A stretch of DNA of 64,000 bases from Kushneria avicenniae (GTDB lineage: Bacteria; Pseudomonadota; Gammaproteobacteria; Pseudomonadales; Halomonadaceae). The translations under genes were made by a program, and so were the position numbers. The notes below the pieces were generated by a model. That model was not told the DNA's origin, made no database searches, and saw nothing but the letters and a program-made list of their open reading frames with translations. Positions 37,176 to 46,955 of the stretch are shown here, piece by piece. The DNA lies in NCBI RefSeq assembly GCF_900112585.1, contig NZ_FOLY01000003.1, forward strand, positions 124,001-188,000, given 5' to 3'. Within the stretch, counting starts at the first letter, position 1, and each line of letters begins with the position of its first letter.

Positions 37176-37808
37176 GTGACGATCAGATATATCGCCAGCT
37201 CTCGTCTGCCCATGCCCTGGGCCACGTTTACCATGCATGGCTTCGAAGATGACGAGACCGGCAAGGATCATGTTGTCCTCACGCTGGGCGATGTGGCCGA
37301 TGGCGAGCCCGTACTCGCGCGGGTGCATTCCGAGTGCCTGACCGGTGACGCGCTCTTTTCGATGCGCTGTGACTGCGGCTATCAGCTCCAGACTGCCCTC
37401 AAACGCATTGCCGAAGAGGGCCGCGGCGCCCTGCTGTATCTGCGTCAGGAAGGCCGCGGCATCGGGCTCATGAACAAGATTCGCGCCTATCACCTGCAGG
37501 ATGGCGGGGCCGATACGGTCGAGGCCAATGAGGCGCTCGGCTTTGAAGCCGACATGCGCCGCTACGACATCTGTATTCCAATGCTGGAACAGCTGGGCAT
37601 CACCCGGCTGCGGCTGATGACCAATAACCCGCGCAAGGTTCTCGCCCTGCAAAACGCCGGTATCGAAATCAGTGAGCGCGTGCCGCTGACGACCGGCCTC
37701 AACGCCCACAACGAGCAGTATCTGTCGACCAAGGCCGGCAAACTCGGCCACATGATGGCACTTGATCAGTTCGAACCCGCCAGCGACGTCGACCGTGAAC
37801 GCCCCTGA
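37176..37808 (+). CDS. ribA: GTP cyclohydrolase II
   Basis: Opens the imidazole ring of GTP in the first step of riboflavin synthesis. It has 210 residues. The zinc site is C54, C65 and C67 ([17 protein letters not shown]) and the GTP/magnesium segment is [13 protein letters not shown]. The later block LMTNNPRKV is conserved. Start is GTG at 37176, with GAGG 5 nt upstream. This is a stand-alone RibA (no fused DHBP synthase), divergent from hemE. No FMN riboswitch is recognised in the 210 bp upstream. Confidence 0.95.
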   Translation: MTIRYIASSRLPMPWATFTMHGFEDDETGKDHVVLTLGDVADGEPVLARVHSECLTGDALFSMRCDCGYQLQTALKRIAEEGRGALLYLRQEGRGIGLMNKIRAYHLQDGGADTVEANEALGFEADMRRYDICIPMLEQLGITRLRLMTNNPRKVLALQNAGIEISERVPLTTGLNAHNEQYLSTKAGKLGHMMALDQFEPASDVDRERP

Positions 37809-38077
37809 ACCGGGTTTGAGACACACCCCCACAGGTTCAATCAGCACATACAGCCATGGATAGCGTACGGTGGGTGGCTCGAGTCCTGCGCCCTCACCGC
37901 CATGACACTCTGCAAGCCATGACGCTCTGCGATATGTCGCTTCGCGATGGATGAATGACGAACGCTATGCTCTCGGACGCCTCTGCCATGACGATAGCGC
38001 CCGCAGTCGGGCAGGGATGAGGTATGCTCGACCCCCAGGGTTCGATCATGACAACACGATAAGAAGCGAGAGAGGGA

Positions 38078-38581
38078 ATGGATACACCGCGCCACCAGAT
38101 CACCATGACCGTGCTGATGACGCCGAACATGGCCAACTTTTCCGGCAAGGTTCATGGCGGCACGCTGCTGAAATATCTTGATGAGGTGGCCTACGCCTGC
38201 GCCAGCCGCTGGGCCGGGCAGTACGTGGTAACCCTGTCGGTGGATCAGGTCATGTTCCGCCAGCCCATCCATGTCGGCGAGCTGGTCACCTTTCTGGGCT
38301 CGGTCAACTACACCGGACGCTCCTCGATGGAGATCGGCATCAAGGTCATCGCCGAAGACATTCGCGCCGGCGTGGTCCGCCATACCAACAGCTGCTACTT
38401 CACCATGGTAGCGGTCGGCGATGACGGGGCGTCAGTAGAGGTGCCCCAGCTTGAGCCGGCAACCGACGTCGAGCGCCAGCGCTTTGAGTCGGGCCTGAGA
38501 CGACGCGAGTTGCGCCGGGAAATGGAACAGCGCTTTCACGATATTCGACACGGTGAAAGCGCTGGTCAGGCGAGTACCTGA
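38078..38581 (+). CDS. Acyl-CoA thioesterase (hotdog fold, YciA/ACOT type)
   Basis: A 167-residue hotdog thioesterase expected to hydrolyse acyl-CoA to free fatty acid and CoA in the cytoplasm. The fold markers are ANFSGKVHGGTLLKYLDEVA, containing the conserved HGG and the catalytic Asp, then VTLSVDQVMFRQPIHVGEL. A C-terminal arginine-rich helix follows. GAGAGAGGG precedes the ATG. It is unlinked to fatty-acid genes, so substrate length cannot be inferred. It converges with djlA (18 bp gap). Confidence 0.88.
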   Translation: MDTPRHQITMTVLMTPNMANFSGKVHGGTLLKYLDEVAYACASRWAGQYVVTLSVDQVMFRQPIHVGELVTFLGSVNYTGRSSMEIGIKVIAEDIRAGVVRHTNSCYFTMVAVGDDGASVEVPQLEPATDVERQRFESGLRRRELRREMEQRFHDIRHGESAGQAST

Positions 38582-38599
38582 AGCGCGCGGCGGCCGGGT

Positions 38600-39367
38600 T
38601 CAGCCCTGGCCGCGAGCCTGCTGGATACGCTCGTAGGCGTTGCTGATCTCGCTGGTACGCTGTTCGGCCATGCGGCGCATGCTGTCAGGCATCCCCTTGC
38701 CGGCCAGCTTGTCGGGATGGTTCTGACTCATCAGCTTGCGATAGGCCCGCTTGATCTCGGCATCCGTGGCCTCGGACGACACGCCCAGCACCTGGTAGGC
38801 ATCCTCCAGCGGCTGGGCGCTCTCCTGGGTGCCACCGCCGCTGGCAGCAGCGTTGAGCATCGCCTCGAGACGCGAGATCTCCTCCTGTGAACAGCCCAGT
38901 CCGCGGGCCACGCGCATCAGCATGTCGCGCTCGGACTGCTCGACCCGGCCGTCGGCGGCCATCGCCACCAGCTGCACCTGGAAAAAGACCTGTAACAGCC
39001 CGCGCTGCGCGCCGACGATCTGGCGCAGCCCGGCAAGTTCGGCATCAAGATCAAAGCCCGTTTGCTGGCCGCGCTCGAAATCGGCGCGCGCCTGCGTGCG
39101 CTGAGCGTCGTTGAGATTGAGCCGATCAAACACCGCCTCGGCACTGCGGCGCTCATGTTCGGAGACCTCGCCATCGGCCCGGCTCATGGCCCCCATGACC
39201 GAGAAGGTGGCCGAGAGAAAACGGGTCTGGCGCTCGGCCAGCTTCCCGATCAGTTTGGCGCGCAGCCAGCGCACCAGCGCGTAGCCCAGTACGCCGCCGA
39301 TCAGCAGTCCCGGTAGTCGGCCGATGGCGTAGCCGATCATGGCGGCAATGAAGATAACAATCAGCAT
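38600..39367 (-). CDS. djlA: Membrane co-chaperone DjlA
   Basis: A 255-residue type III membrane DnaJ-like protein that stimulates DnaK at the inner membrane. It has an N-terminal hydrophobic segment (MLIVIFIAAMIGYAIGRLPG), a central TerB-like helical domain (about residues 45-170) and a C-terminal J-domain with the HPD tripeptide in LMSQNHPDKLAGKG. The architecture and length match DjlA (E. coli 271). It lies 31 bp downstream of dxs on the same strand and may be the last gene of the xseB-ispA-dxs transcript. Confidence 0.93.
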   Translation of the reverse strand: MLIVIFIAAMIGYAIGRLPGLLIGGVLGYALVRWLRAKLIGKLAERQTRFLSATFSVMGAMSRADGEVSEHERRSAEAVFDRLNLNDAQRTQARADFERGQQTGFDLDAELAGLRQIVGAQRGLLQVFFQVQLVAMAADGRVEQSERDMLMRVARGLGCSQEEISRLEAMLNAAASGGGTQESAQPLEDAYQVLGVSSEATDAEIKRAYRKLMSQNHPDKLAGKGMPDSMRRMAEQRTSEISNAYERIQQARGQG

Positions 39368-39398
39368 GAGACGGTTCTTTTTTGATGAATGAAGAGCG

Positions 39399-41297
39399 TT
39401 AGCGGCTCAGGCGGCGCCGAATCGAGGCCTCGATGCCCTCACTGTCCAGACCGCATTCGGCCAGCAGTTCGCCCGGCGTGCCGTGCTCGATAAAATGATC
39501 GGGAATGCCCAGATGCAGCAGTGACGTGCGCACATCGGAAGCCGCCAGCAGCTCGCCCACGCCGCTGCCTGCGCCGCCGGCAATCACATTTTCCTCGATC
39601 GTCACCACCAGTCCGTGATCGCCCGCCGCCTTGAGAATGGCCTCGCTGTCCAGCGGCTTCACAAAGCGCATGTCATAGACCGTGGCATCAAGACGCTCGG
39701 CGACTTCCAGCGCCTGCGTCAGCAGGCTGCCAAAGACCAGCAGCGCCACGCCCTGCTCCCCCCTTTGACCTTCGCGACGCAGGTCGGCGCGGCCGATTTC
39801 AAGCGGCTCAAGCCCCGGCTCGAAGGCCGTGCCCGGCCCTGTTCCGCGCGGATAACGCACCGCCGCGGGCCCCTCGTACTGATAGGCCGTGGTCAGCATG
39901 CGATAGCACTCGCGCTCATCACTGGGCGCCATGACCACCATACCCGGCACGCAGCGCAGATAGGTGAGATCCAGCGTGCCGTGGTGGGTGGCACCGTCTT
40001 CCCCTACCAGACCGGCCCGGTCAATGGCAAAGGTCACATCCAGCCCCTGCACCGCAACATCATGCACCAGTTGATCGTAGCCACGCTGAAGGAAAGTGGA
40101 ATAGATCGCCACGACCGGCTTGACGTCTTCACAGGCCATGCCGGCGGCCAGCGTCACCGCGTGCTGCTCGGCGATCGCCACGTCGTAGTAGCGCTCCGGA
40201 TACTCTTTCGAGAAGCGAATCATGTCGGAGCCTTCACGCATGGCCGGCGTGATGCCGACCAGACGCGGGTCGTGGCTGGCGGTATCGCACAGCCACTGGC
40301 CGAAGACGTTGCAGAACTTGAACTTCTTCGGCGCCGGCACCGCCGGTGTCTCGACCTTGTCCTTTTCGAGCTTGGTGATGGCGTGATAGCCGATCGGGTC
40401 ACCCTCGGCAGGCTCAAAGCCCTTGCCCTTGCGGGTAACGATATGCAGAAACTGCGGCCCCTTGCGGTTCTTGAGATCGCGCAGGGTGCGAATCAGAAGC
40501 GGCAGATCATGTCCGTCGATGGGGCCGACATAGTTGAAGCCCATCTCTTCAAAGAGCGTGGCCGGCGTCAGCATGCCCTTGACGTGCTCCTCGGTGCGCC
40601 GAGCGATATCGAGTGCGCCCGGCAGGTGCGAGAGCACTCGCTTGCTGCCCTCGCGCGCGGCCACATAGGGGCCGCTGTTGAGAATGCGCGCCAGATAGGT
40701 GGCCATGCCGCCGACGTTTTCCGAAATCGACATCTCGTTGTCATTGAGCACCACCAGCATGTTGGCATCGACATGACCGGCATGCGCCAGCGCCTCGAAT
40801 GCCATGCCGGCAGTCAGGGCGCCGTCGCCGATGACCGCGCACACCCGCCGGTTATCGCCGCGGGTGCGCGCCGCCAGCGCCATGCCCAGCGCAGCCGAGA
40901 TGGAGGTGCTGGAGTGGCCGACGCCGAAGGTGTCATAGGGGGACTCCTCGCGGCGCGGAAACGCCGCCAGCCCCTGATAGCGGCGCATGGAGTCCATCGC
41001 TTCGCGCCGACCGGTGAGAATCTTGTGCGGATAGGTCTGATGCCCCACGTCCCAGACCAGCCGGTCGTGCGGGGTGTTGTACTGCTGATGCAGCGCGATG
41101 GTCAGCTCGATGACCCCGAGGCCGGCACCAAAATGCCCGCCCGTGCACCCGACGCTGTAGAGCAGATAGGCCCTGAGCTCGTCGGCCAGACGCAGGAGCT
41201 GCTGCTCGTCGAGACTGCGCAGGTCCGAAGGCGCCTCGATACGATCGAGCAACGGGGTGGCCGGTCTTTTTGTGGGAATGTCGTCAAACAGCTTCAT
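39399..41297 (-). CDS. dxs: 1-deoxy-D-xylulose-5-phosphate synthase
   Basis: Condenses pyruvate and glyceraldehyde 3-phosphate in the first step of the MEP isoprenoid pathway, using thiamine diphosphate. The 632 residues have the normal length. The ThDP/magnesium motif is [14 protein letters not shown] with [13 protein letters not shown] downstream. The transketolase pyrimidine domain carries [15 protein letters not shown] and [17 protein letters not shown]. The operon xseB-ispA-dxs is standard in gammaproteobacteria. It feeds the downstream polyprenyl synthase IspA encoded upstream in the same unit. Confidence 0.97.
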   Translation of the reverse strand: MKLFDDIPTKRPATPLLDRIEAPSDLRSLDEQQLLRLADELRAYLLYSVGCTGGHFGAGLGVIELTIALHQQYNTPHDRLVWDVGHQTYPHKILTGRREAMDSMRRYQGLAAFPRREESPYDTFGVGHSSTSISAALGMALAARTRGDNRRVCAVIGDGALTAGMAFEALAHAGHVDANMLVVLNDNEMSISENVGGMATYLARILNSGPYVAAREGSKRVLSHLPGALDIARRTEEHVKGMLTPATLFEEMGFNYVGPIDGHDLPLLIRTLRDLKNRKGPQFLHIVTRKGKGFEPAEGDPIGYHAITKLEKDKVETPAVPAPKKFKFCNVFGQWLCDTASHDPRLVGITPAMREGSDMIRFSKEYPERYYDVAIAEQHAVTLAAGMACEDVKPVVAIYSTFLQRGYDQLVHDVAVQGLDVTFAIDRAGLVGEDGATHHGTLDLTYLRCVPGMVVMAPSDERECYRMLTTAYQYEGPAAVRYPRGTGPGTAFEPGLEPLEIGRADLRREGQRGEQGVALLVFGSLLTQALEVAERLDATVYDMRFVKPLDSEAILKAAGDHGLVVTIEENVIAGGAGSGVGELLAASDVRTSLLHLGIPDHFIEHGTPGELLAECGLDSEGIEASIRRRLSR

Positions 41298-41394
41298 AGC
41301 GCCTCAATGGCCTATCAGGATCCTGTCCCTGGTCCTGTCTAACCCCGGGACATCAAAAAATGTCGTGCCGGCCCGCAGCCGGGGGCGTCTTGTC

Positions 41395-42294
41395 CTAGTG
41401 GTCGCGCTCGATCATATAGCGTGCCAGTGCGGCCAGCGTGGCGCCGCGGGCCCCCAGCGGTGCCAGCGCCGCCAGCGCCTGGTTGAGCAGGTCACGCGCT
41501 CGGCGCTGTGCCTCTTCAAGGCCCAGCAGGGCCGGATAGGTCGGCTTGTCGCGCAGCGCATCGGCCCCCTGGGTCTTGCCCAGCACCTCGGTGGAGCCGG
41601 TGACATCCAGAATGTCATCCTGAATCTGGAAGGCCAGCCCAATGGCGCGGGCATAGTCGCTTAGAGCCTCAAGGTGCACCGGCTGTACGCTGGGCGCCGC
41701 CAGTGCCCCCAGCGACAGGGCCGCCTCGATCAGAGCACCGGTCTTGTGATGATGGATGGCCATCAGCGCCTCGACATCGAGCTGACGGCCCACAGCGTCC
41801 AGATCCAGCGCCTGGCCACCGGCCATGCCGGCGCGACCGGCACAGCGCGCAAGCGTTGCGACCATCTCGGCCGCTCGCGGCTGACGGGTCTCGGCCAGCA
41901 CCTCGAAGGCCAGCGTCTGCAGGGCATCACCGGCCAGCAGCGCCGTGGCCTCGTCAAAGGCGCGGTGGCAGGTGGGCCGCCCGCGGCGCAGATCGTCGTC
42001 ATCCATGCAGGGTAGATCGTCATGCACGAGCGAATAGGCATGGATCAGTTCGATGGCCACGGCCGGGGCATCCAGCGCTGCGTCATCGGCCTCCAGCGCC
42101 TGACCGGCCGCATAGACCAGGATGGCGCGCAGGCGCTTGCCGCCGCCCAGCACGCTGTAGCGCATGGCCTCCTCAAACCGTGCCGCCTGCACCGGTGCCG
42201 CGTTTTCCAGCACGTCGCCCAGCCGCGCCTCGACCCTGTCGCGCAGCGTTGTCATCAGGGCGCCGACATCCACACCCGCCGTGTCCACCGTCAT
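41395..42294 (-). CDS. ispA: Farnesyl diphosphate (geranyltranstransferase) synthase
   Basis: Makes geranyl and farnesyl diphosphate from IPP and DMAPP for quinone side chains and undecaprenyl lipids. It has 299 residues. The first aspartate-rich motif is DDLPCMDDDDLRRGRPT, the second is QIQDDILDVTG, and GGGKRLR is the conserved IPP-binding start. GGGGGAG lies just upstream of the ATG at 42294. It starts 10 bp after xseB ends and is followed by dxs. Confidence 0.96.
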   Translation of the reverse strand: MTVDTAGVDVGALMTTLRDRVEARLGDVLENAAPVQAARFEEAMRYSVLGGGKRLRAILVYAAGQALEADDAALDAPAVAIELIHAYSLVHDDLPCMDDDDLRRGRPTCHRAFDEATALLAGDALQTLAFEVLAETRQPRAAEMVATLARCAGRAGMAGGQALDLDAVGRQLDVEALMAIHHHKTGALIEAALSLGALAAPSVQPVHLEALSDYARAIGLAFQIQDDILDVTGSTEVLGKTQGADALRDKPTYPALLGLEEAQRRARDLLNQALAALAPLGARGATLAALARYMIERDH

Positions 42295-42304
42295 GTCTCC
42301 CCCG

Positions 42305-42628
42305 TCATGCGTCGTTGTACTGCGATGTATCGTTATCCTGCGAGGTGTCATCCGGCGACACCAGGGTGCCATCACCCTGCTCCAGCAGCTGCTGCACCCG
42401 CAGTTCGGCCTGTTCGAGTCGCGTTCGGGCATCTCGCACCAGCGCGATGCCGCACTCGAAATCCTCCAGCGAGGCTTCAAGGCTCAGCTCTCCCGATTCG
42501 AGACGCCTGACCAGACCTTCAAGGGCGGTCAGGGCGCCGGCGAAATCGGAAGGCGTCTGCACCGCGGCGGTTGATGGCGCCGCAGCGCTTTGATCATTCA
42601 AGGGGGCGGACTCGGGCCGTCGTGTCAT
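42305..42628 (-). CDS. xseB: Exodeoxyribonuclease VII small subunit
   Basis: The 107-residue small subunit of ExoVII, which degrades single-stranded DNA to oligonucleotides together with XseA. The conserved core is FAGALTALEGLVRRLESGEL and then SLEASLEDFECGIALVRDA. It has acidic, low-complexity ends (N-terminal 25 residues and a Asp/Ser/Asn-rich tail DDTSQDNDTSQYNDA) not found in E. coli XseB (80 residues). It is the first gene of xseB-ispA-dxs; no xseA is in the window. Confidence 0.9.
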   Translation of the reverse strand: MTRRPESAPLNDQSAAAPSTAAVQTPSDFAGALTALEGLVRRLESGELSLEASLEDFECGIALVRDARTRLEQAELRVQQLLEQGDGTLVSPDDTSQDNDTSQYNDA

Positions 42629-43012
42629 GCGTCATCCTGTAGCGCCGATACATGGCTTGAGATCGAAATGTCGGCAGACGGTCACGGCCGACAGCCTGCA
42701 AGTATACACATCCGTCATGGATTTGACGCCGCCCGGGGCGCGTATGCGGGCAGACCGAAACAGGCGAACGAACCCCTCGTCACATGCATTGCATTCATCC
42801 GGCACCCGCGAATCCTTCAACCGGGCCTGCCATGGCAGTCCATGCACCGATACCACGACCATGGTAGGATAAGCGCCCCGCCGAGCCGGGCCATCCGGGC
42901 AGCCTCGCCCGCTGTCATATCGATGCCCGATTGATTTCGGCCGAGATCGGGCCGCGCCCGCCATCTCTTCCTACTTTCCCTCAGGCCAGCCGATTAAAGG
43001 GTTGATGCGCAC
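42629..43012. other. Divergent intergenic region xseB/serA
   Basis: 384 bp without a gene. It must hold promoters for both directions, but I see no strong match to sigma-70 or any known operator. No hairpin with a T run is evident. Confidence 0.5.
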
Positions 43013-44260
43013 ATGGCTAAAACGTCTCTGGACAAGAGCAAGATCAAGGTTCTGCTGCTCGAGGGCGTCCACCAGTCCGCCGTGGACAACTTTCAGAATG
43101 CCGGTTACAGCAACATCGAGCGTCTGACGACGTCGCTGAGCGAAGAGGATCTGATCGAAAGGATCCGTGACGCCCATTTCATCGGGATTCGCTCGCGCAC
43201 GCAATTGAACGAACGTGTGCTGAGCGCCGCCGAGCGTCTGGTCGCCATCGGCTGTTTCTGCATCGGCACCAACCAGGTCGATCTGCCGGCCGCGCTCAAG
43301 CTCGGTATCCCGGTATTCAATGCGCCCTACTCCAACACCCGCTCGGTGGCCGAGCTGGTGCTGGCCGAGACCATCATGATGCTGCGTGGCATCCCCGAGA
43401 AAAATGCCCGCGCCCACGAGGGCGGCTGGCTGAAATCCGCCAGCAACTCGTTCGAGGCCCGCGGCAAGACGCTGGGCATCGTCGGCTATGGCAGCATCGG
43501 CGCCCAGCTGTCGGTGCTGGCCGAATCGGTCGGTCTCAACGTCATCTATTACGACACCATCACCAAGCTGGGCATGGGCAACGCCCGCCAGGTCGGCAGC
43601 CTGCAGGAGCTGATGGCGCGCGCCGATGTTGTCACCCTGCACGTGCCCGAAACACCGGCGACCACCTGGATGATCGGTCGTGACGAGCTGGCGCTGATGA
43701 AACAGGGCAGCTATCTGATCAACGCTTCGCGCGGCAAGGTCGTGGACATCGAGGCGCTGGCCGAGGTGCTCGAATCCGGCAAACTGCTGGGGGCTGCCGT
43801 CGATGTCTTCCCGGTCGAGCCCAAGGGCAACGACGAAGAGTTCGTCTCGCCGCTGCGCAAATTCAATAATGTGATTCTGACGCCGCACATCGGCGGCTCC
43901 ACGGTTGAAGCGCAGGAGAACATCGGCGTCGAGGTCTCCGAGAAGCTGATCACCTTCTCCGACAACGGCACGACCATCACCTCGGTCAACTTCCCCGAAG
44001 TCGCCCTGCCGTCGCACCCGGACAAGCATCGCCTGCTGCACATTCACGCCAACGTGCCGGGTGTACTCTCCGAGATCAACCATGTGCTGGGCGATGAAGG
44101 CATCAACATCTCTGCCCAGTTCTTGCAGACCAATGAAGAGGTCGGCTACGTGGTCATCGATGTCGACAAGGCCTATGGTGAACAGGCGCTTAACGCCCTG
44201 CGCGAAGTCAATCACACCCTGCGCACGCGCGTGCTCTATTCGCAGGCCGATAGTGAATAA
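43013..44260 (+). CDS. serA: D-3-phosphoglycerate dehydrogenase
   Basis: The first enzyme of serine synthesis, oxidising 3-phosphoglycerate with NAD. The 415 residues match the E. coli type (410). The NAD-binding motif is GIVGYGSIGAQLSVLAES, the catalytic region contains NASRGKVVD and the His in TPHIGGSTVEAQ. A C-terminal ACT domain (HIHANVPGVLSEINHVLG) marks the serine-feedback form. The ATG is at the end of a purine-poor leader. A 26-codon membrane peptide gene follows 33 bp downstream. Confidence 0.96.
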   Translation: MAKTSLDKSKIKVLLLEGVHQSAVDNFQNAGYSNIERLTTSLSEEDLIERIRDAHFIGIRSRTQLNERVLSAAERLVAIGCFCIGTNQVDLPAALKLGIPVFNAPYSNTRSVAELVLAETIMMLRGIPEKNARAHEGGWLKSASNSFEARGKTLGIVGYGSIGAQLSVLAESVGLNVIYYDTITKLGMGNARQVGSLQELMARADVVTLHVPETPATTWMIGRDELALMKQGSYLINASRGKVVDIEALAEVLESGKLLGAAVDVFPVEPKGNDEEFVSPLRKFNNVILTPHIGGSTVEAQENIGVEVSEKLITFSDNGTTITSVNFPEVALPSHPDKHRLLHIHANVPGVLSEINHVLGDEGINISAQFLQTNEEVGYVVIDVDKAYGEQALNALREVNHTLRTRVLYSQADSE

Positions 44261-44293
44261 TTCACAGCCAGAAGGCCCGAGGAGGACAATGCC

Positions 44294-44374
44294 ATGAAGG
44301 ACCCGAGGCTTCTGATCGTGATCGTTGCTGCCATCGTTCTGGTGCTGTTTTTCGTCTTCGCAGCGCTGGCCTAG
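44294..44374 (+). CDS. 26-residue single-span membrane peptide downstream of serA
   Basis: A short open frame encoding MKDPRLLIVIVAAIVL and a further ten hydrophobic residues, ending FAALA. It has a short charged N-terminus (K2, D3, R5) and one 20-residue transmembrane helix. A consensus AGGAGG lies 8 nt before the ATG. The start is 33 bp after the serA stop and a hairpin follows the stop, so it is probably co-transcribed with serA. I do not recognise a family. Such small hydrophobic proteins often regulate a membrane partner, but that is not shown here. Confidence 0.6.
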   Translation: MKDPRLLIVIVAAIVLVLFFVFAALA

Positions 44375-44402
44375 CGTCTGAAGGCACCTCATACGGGCCA
44401 TT

Positions 44403-44434
44403 CAGCGGGCGTCCTTTTCACAGGGCGCCCGCTG
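44403..44434 (+). terminator. Hairpin after serA and the small membrane peptide
   Basis: Nine-base-pair stem (44403-44411 with 44426-44434) and 14 nt loop, followed by TCGTTTC, a poor T run. It is a possible terminator. Confidence 0.45.
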
Positions 44435-44519
44435 TCGTTTCAGACCGGACATGACCGCCGCCCCTGTCCCGGTCTACGCTGGTGCCATCTGTCTGACACC
44501 ATCACAGGAGCATTGACAC

Positions 44520-45410
44520 ATGTCACACGACACTACCGTCGCGGTTCTCGGTCTGGGCGCCATGGGCCACGCCTTTGCTGCCAACCTTTTGAAAAACAAT
44601 CTGTCGGTGCGGGTCTGGAACCGTACCCACTCGCGTGGCGATGACCTGGCCAAGCAGGGCGCTCTCAACACTGACAGCGCCAGTGACGCTGTCAGCGGCG
44701 CACGCTTTGTCATCACCATGCTGCCCGATGTCGAGACCACCCGTGACGTGCTGCTGGGCGAGTCCGGCGCCCTTGCCCATCTGCCCGAAAAGGGCGTCGT
44801 GATCCAGATGGGCACCATCGGCGTGGAACAGACCGAAACCCTGATTCGCGAGGTCAAAGCGACCCGCCCGGACGTGGTCCTTATCGATGCCCCGGTGTCC
44901 GGCACGAAAGCCCCGGCCGAGCAGGCCACCATCTCGGTACTGGCCAGCGGTGATCAAACGGCCGCCGATGGCATCGATACCGTGTTCAACGCCATTTCAA
45001 AACGCGTGGTCTGGCTGGGAGATGCCGGGCGCGGCTCACGCATGAAGCTCATCGTCAACGCCTGGCTGATTCACATGATGCAGGGCATTGCCGAAAGCGC
45101 GCGGCTGGCTGAGCGGCTTGGCTTTTCCACCGATGAACTATGGTCGGTGCTTGATGGCGGTCCGCTGGCGGCGCCCTACGTCAAGGCCAAGCTCGACAAG
45201 ATCGGGGGAGACGAATACAGCGCCCAGATGGCCCTGGAGTGGGGGCTCAAGGATGCCCGGCTCGCCCTGGAGGCCGCCGGTGATACTGACCTGCCGGGAC
45301 TGGTCCGCATCAGCGAAATCTGGCGCGACGCCGTCAATGCCGGGCTGGGCGAGCAGGACATTGCTGCCATCCATGACTACCTGCGCCGCCAGACGCGTTA
45401 CCGACCCTGA
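44520..45410 (+). CDS. NAD(P)-dependent beta-hydroxyacid dehydrogenase family protein
   Basis: A 296-residue member of the 3-hydroxyisobutyrate dehydrogenase family. It has the Rossmann motif VAVLGLGAMGHAFAANLL, the substrate loop DAPVSGTKAPAEQ, and the catalytic lysine in SRMKLIVNAWL. The substrate might be 3-hydroxyisobutyrate, tartronate semialdehyde, or another beta-hydroxyacid, or an imine in some relatives. ACAGGAG precedes the ATG. The D-serine-dehydratase-like gene begins 58 bp downstream on the same strand, so they probably form a small operon for a D-hydroxy-amino acid or related acid; this pairing is inference. Confidence 0.85.
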   Translation: MSHDTTVAVLGLGAMGHAFAANLLKNNLSVRVWNRTHSRGDDLAKQGALNTDSASDAVSGARFVITMLPDVETTRDVLLGESGALAHLPEKGVVIQMGTIGVEQTETLIREVKATRPDVVLIDAPVSGTKAPAEQATISVLASGDQTAADGIDTVFNAISKRVVWLGDAGRGSRMKLIVNAWLIHMMQGIAESARLAERLGFSTDELWSVLDGGPLAAPYVKAKLDKIGGDEYSAQMALEWGLKDARLALEAAGDTDLPGLVRISEIWRDAVNAGLGEQDIAAIHDYLRRQTRYRP

Positions 45411-45468
45411 CGGCGCCTTTTGGCGCCCGATGACAACAACACCAATATCCCATCAGGAGCGCCCCACC

Positions 45469-46686
45469 ATGCATACCCCTTCGCTCTCGTCTGCCGCAGG
45501 CCAGTTCCCTCAGAAGGGCAGTTTGATCCTCGATGATCACCTGCTCACCGGCGTGAGCCTGCCGGCGATGGTGCTGCACCAGACAGTGATCGAGCACAAC
45601 ATCGCCTGGATGCAGCGCTTTGCCGATCGCCATCACGCCCGCCTGGCGCCGCACGGCAAGACCACCATGATGCCGGCGCTCTTTTCACGCCAGATCGAGG
45701 CCGGCGCCTGGGGCATCACGCTGGCTACCGCGACACAGTGTGCGGCGGCCTTTGCTCACGGGATCAAACGCCTTCTCATGGCCAATCAACTGATCGGACA
45801 GGCCAACATGGCGCTGATCGCCCGAATGATCGAAAACGGGCTGGATTTTTATTGCACGGTGGATCACGCCGATAACGTGCGCGTTCTCAACGAGTTTTTC
45901 GCGGCATCTGGTCAGCAGCTTCAGGTGCTGATCGAGCTGGGCGTCCCGGGCGGACGCTGCGGCGTGCGTGACAGCTCAGAGCTGGCCACGCTGGTGGAGG
46001 CCATCCGGCAGGCCCCGGCCCTGAGGCTGGCAGGCATCGAAGGGTATGAAGGCATGATCGGTGGTGACCATGCGCTGGAGGACGTGCGCGCCTATGGTCA
46101 GCGGCTGGTGGAGACCGTCAGACACCTTCATGACAGCGGCGCGCTGGCCGTTGAGCGCCCGATCGTCACGGCGTCAGGGTCGAAATGGTTCGACCTGATC
46201 GCCGAGGCCTTTGATCAGGCCGAGCTGCGTGAACATTACACGCCGGTGCTGCGCCCGGGCTGCTACGTGACCCACGACCACCGGCTCTATCGCGAGGCAA
46301 TGGAGGCGGTCAGCGAGCGTCACCCGGCACTTGAAGGCGCACTTGAACCGGCGCTGGAGGTCTTCGCGCAGGTACAGTCACTGCCCGAACCGGGTCTTGC
46401 GATCGTGGCCATGGGCAAGCGCGATATCTCCTGCGACCCGGACCTGCCCATGGCACTGAGGCTGTATCGCGATGGCCGGTGTGTGCGCGAGGTCACCGAC
46501 TGGCAGGTGTTTCACATCATGGATCAGCACACGTTCCTGCGCGTGCCCGATCACGCCGATATCCGTATCGAGGACGTGATCGCCTTTGGCGCCTCCCATC
46601 CGTGCCTGACCTTTGACAAGTGGCGCCAGGGACTGTGGGTGGATGAAAAATTGTCGGTCACGGCCGTCGCGCCGACGTTTTTTTAA
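45469..46686 (+). CDS. D-serine dehydratase-like / amino acid deaminase (PLP, fold type III)
   Basis: A 405-residue PLP enzyme with an alanine-racemase-like barrel, similar to eukaryote-type D-serine dehydratase and D-threo-3-hydroxyaspartate dehydratase (COG3616). The Schiff-base lysine lies in LAPHGKTTMMPAL. PLP-phosphate contacts lie around TASGSKWF. The C-terminal domain has GASHPCLTFDKW, where H-x-C is the zinc-binding pair of this family. The product would be a 2-oxoacid and ammonia. CAGGAG precedes the ATG at 45469; the frame is open further upstream within the preceding gene. It lies next to the beta-hydroxyacid dehydrogenase. Confidence 0.87.
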   Translation: MHTPSLSSAAGQFPQKGSLILDDHLLTGVSLPAMVLHQTVIEHNIAWMQRFADRHHARLAPHGKTTMMPALFSRQIEAGAWGITLATATQCAAAFAHGIKRLLMANQLIGQANMALIARMIENGLDFYCTVDHADNVRVLNEFFAASGQQLQVLIELGVPGGRCGVRDSSELATLVEAIRQAPALRLAGIEGYEGMIGGDHALEDVRAYGQRLVETVRHLHDSGALAVERPIVTASGSKWFDLIAEAFDQAELREHYTPVLRPGCYVTHDHRLYREAMEAVSERHPALEGALEPALEVFAQVQSLPEPGLAIVAMGKRDISCDPDLPMALRLYRDGRCVREVTDWQVFHIMDQHTFLRVPDHADIRIEDVIAFGASHPCLTFDKWRQGLWVDEKLSVTAVAPTFF

Positions 46687-46955
46687 GCTTCAAAAAAGAC
46701 CGACACAAGACCTCACAAAAAGACGGAACAGACCATGACCGCTCCCCGGACAGGCGCTGATGACGCAGCGGCCCTGGACCTGTTCGTTGCGCCTGCTGAC
46801 GACGGTTCACACTCGCTCATGGTTGCTGGCAAATACTGACGTTTCGATACAGCAAACCACCGGCCATACGACTAAGGTAGTCCCATTGTTGACTGCCCCG
46901 TGCTCGCCTCAATGCTGCCGGGCCGGCCATCCTGATTTCCGGAGACGCCTTACGC

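Noticed and set aside
42971-44401. A 476-codon open frame antisense to serA
   Set aside because: The sense strand encodes an unmistakable SerA. The antisense translation is repetitive His/Asp/Gln-rich sequence typical of reverse-strand shadows.
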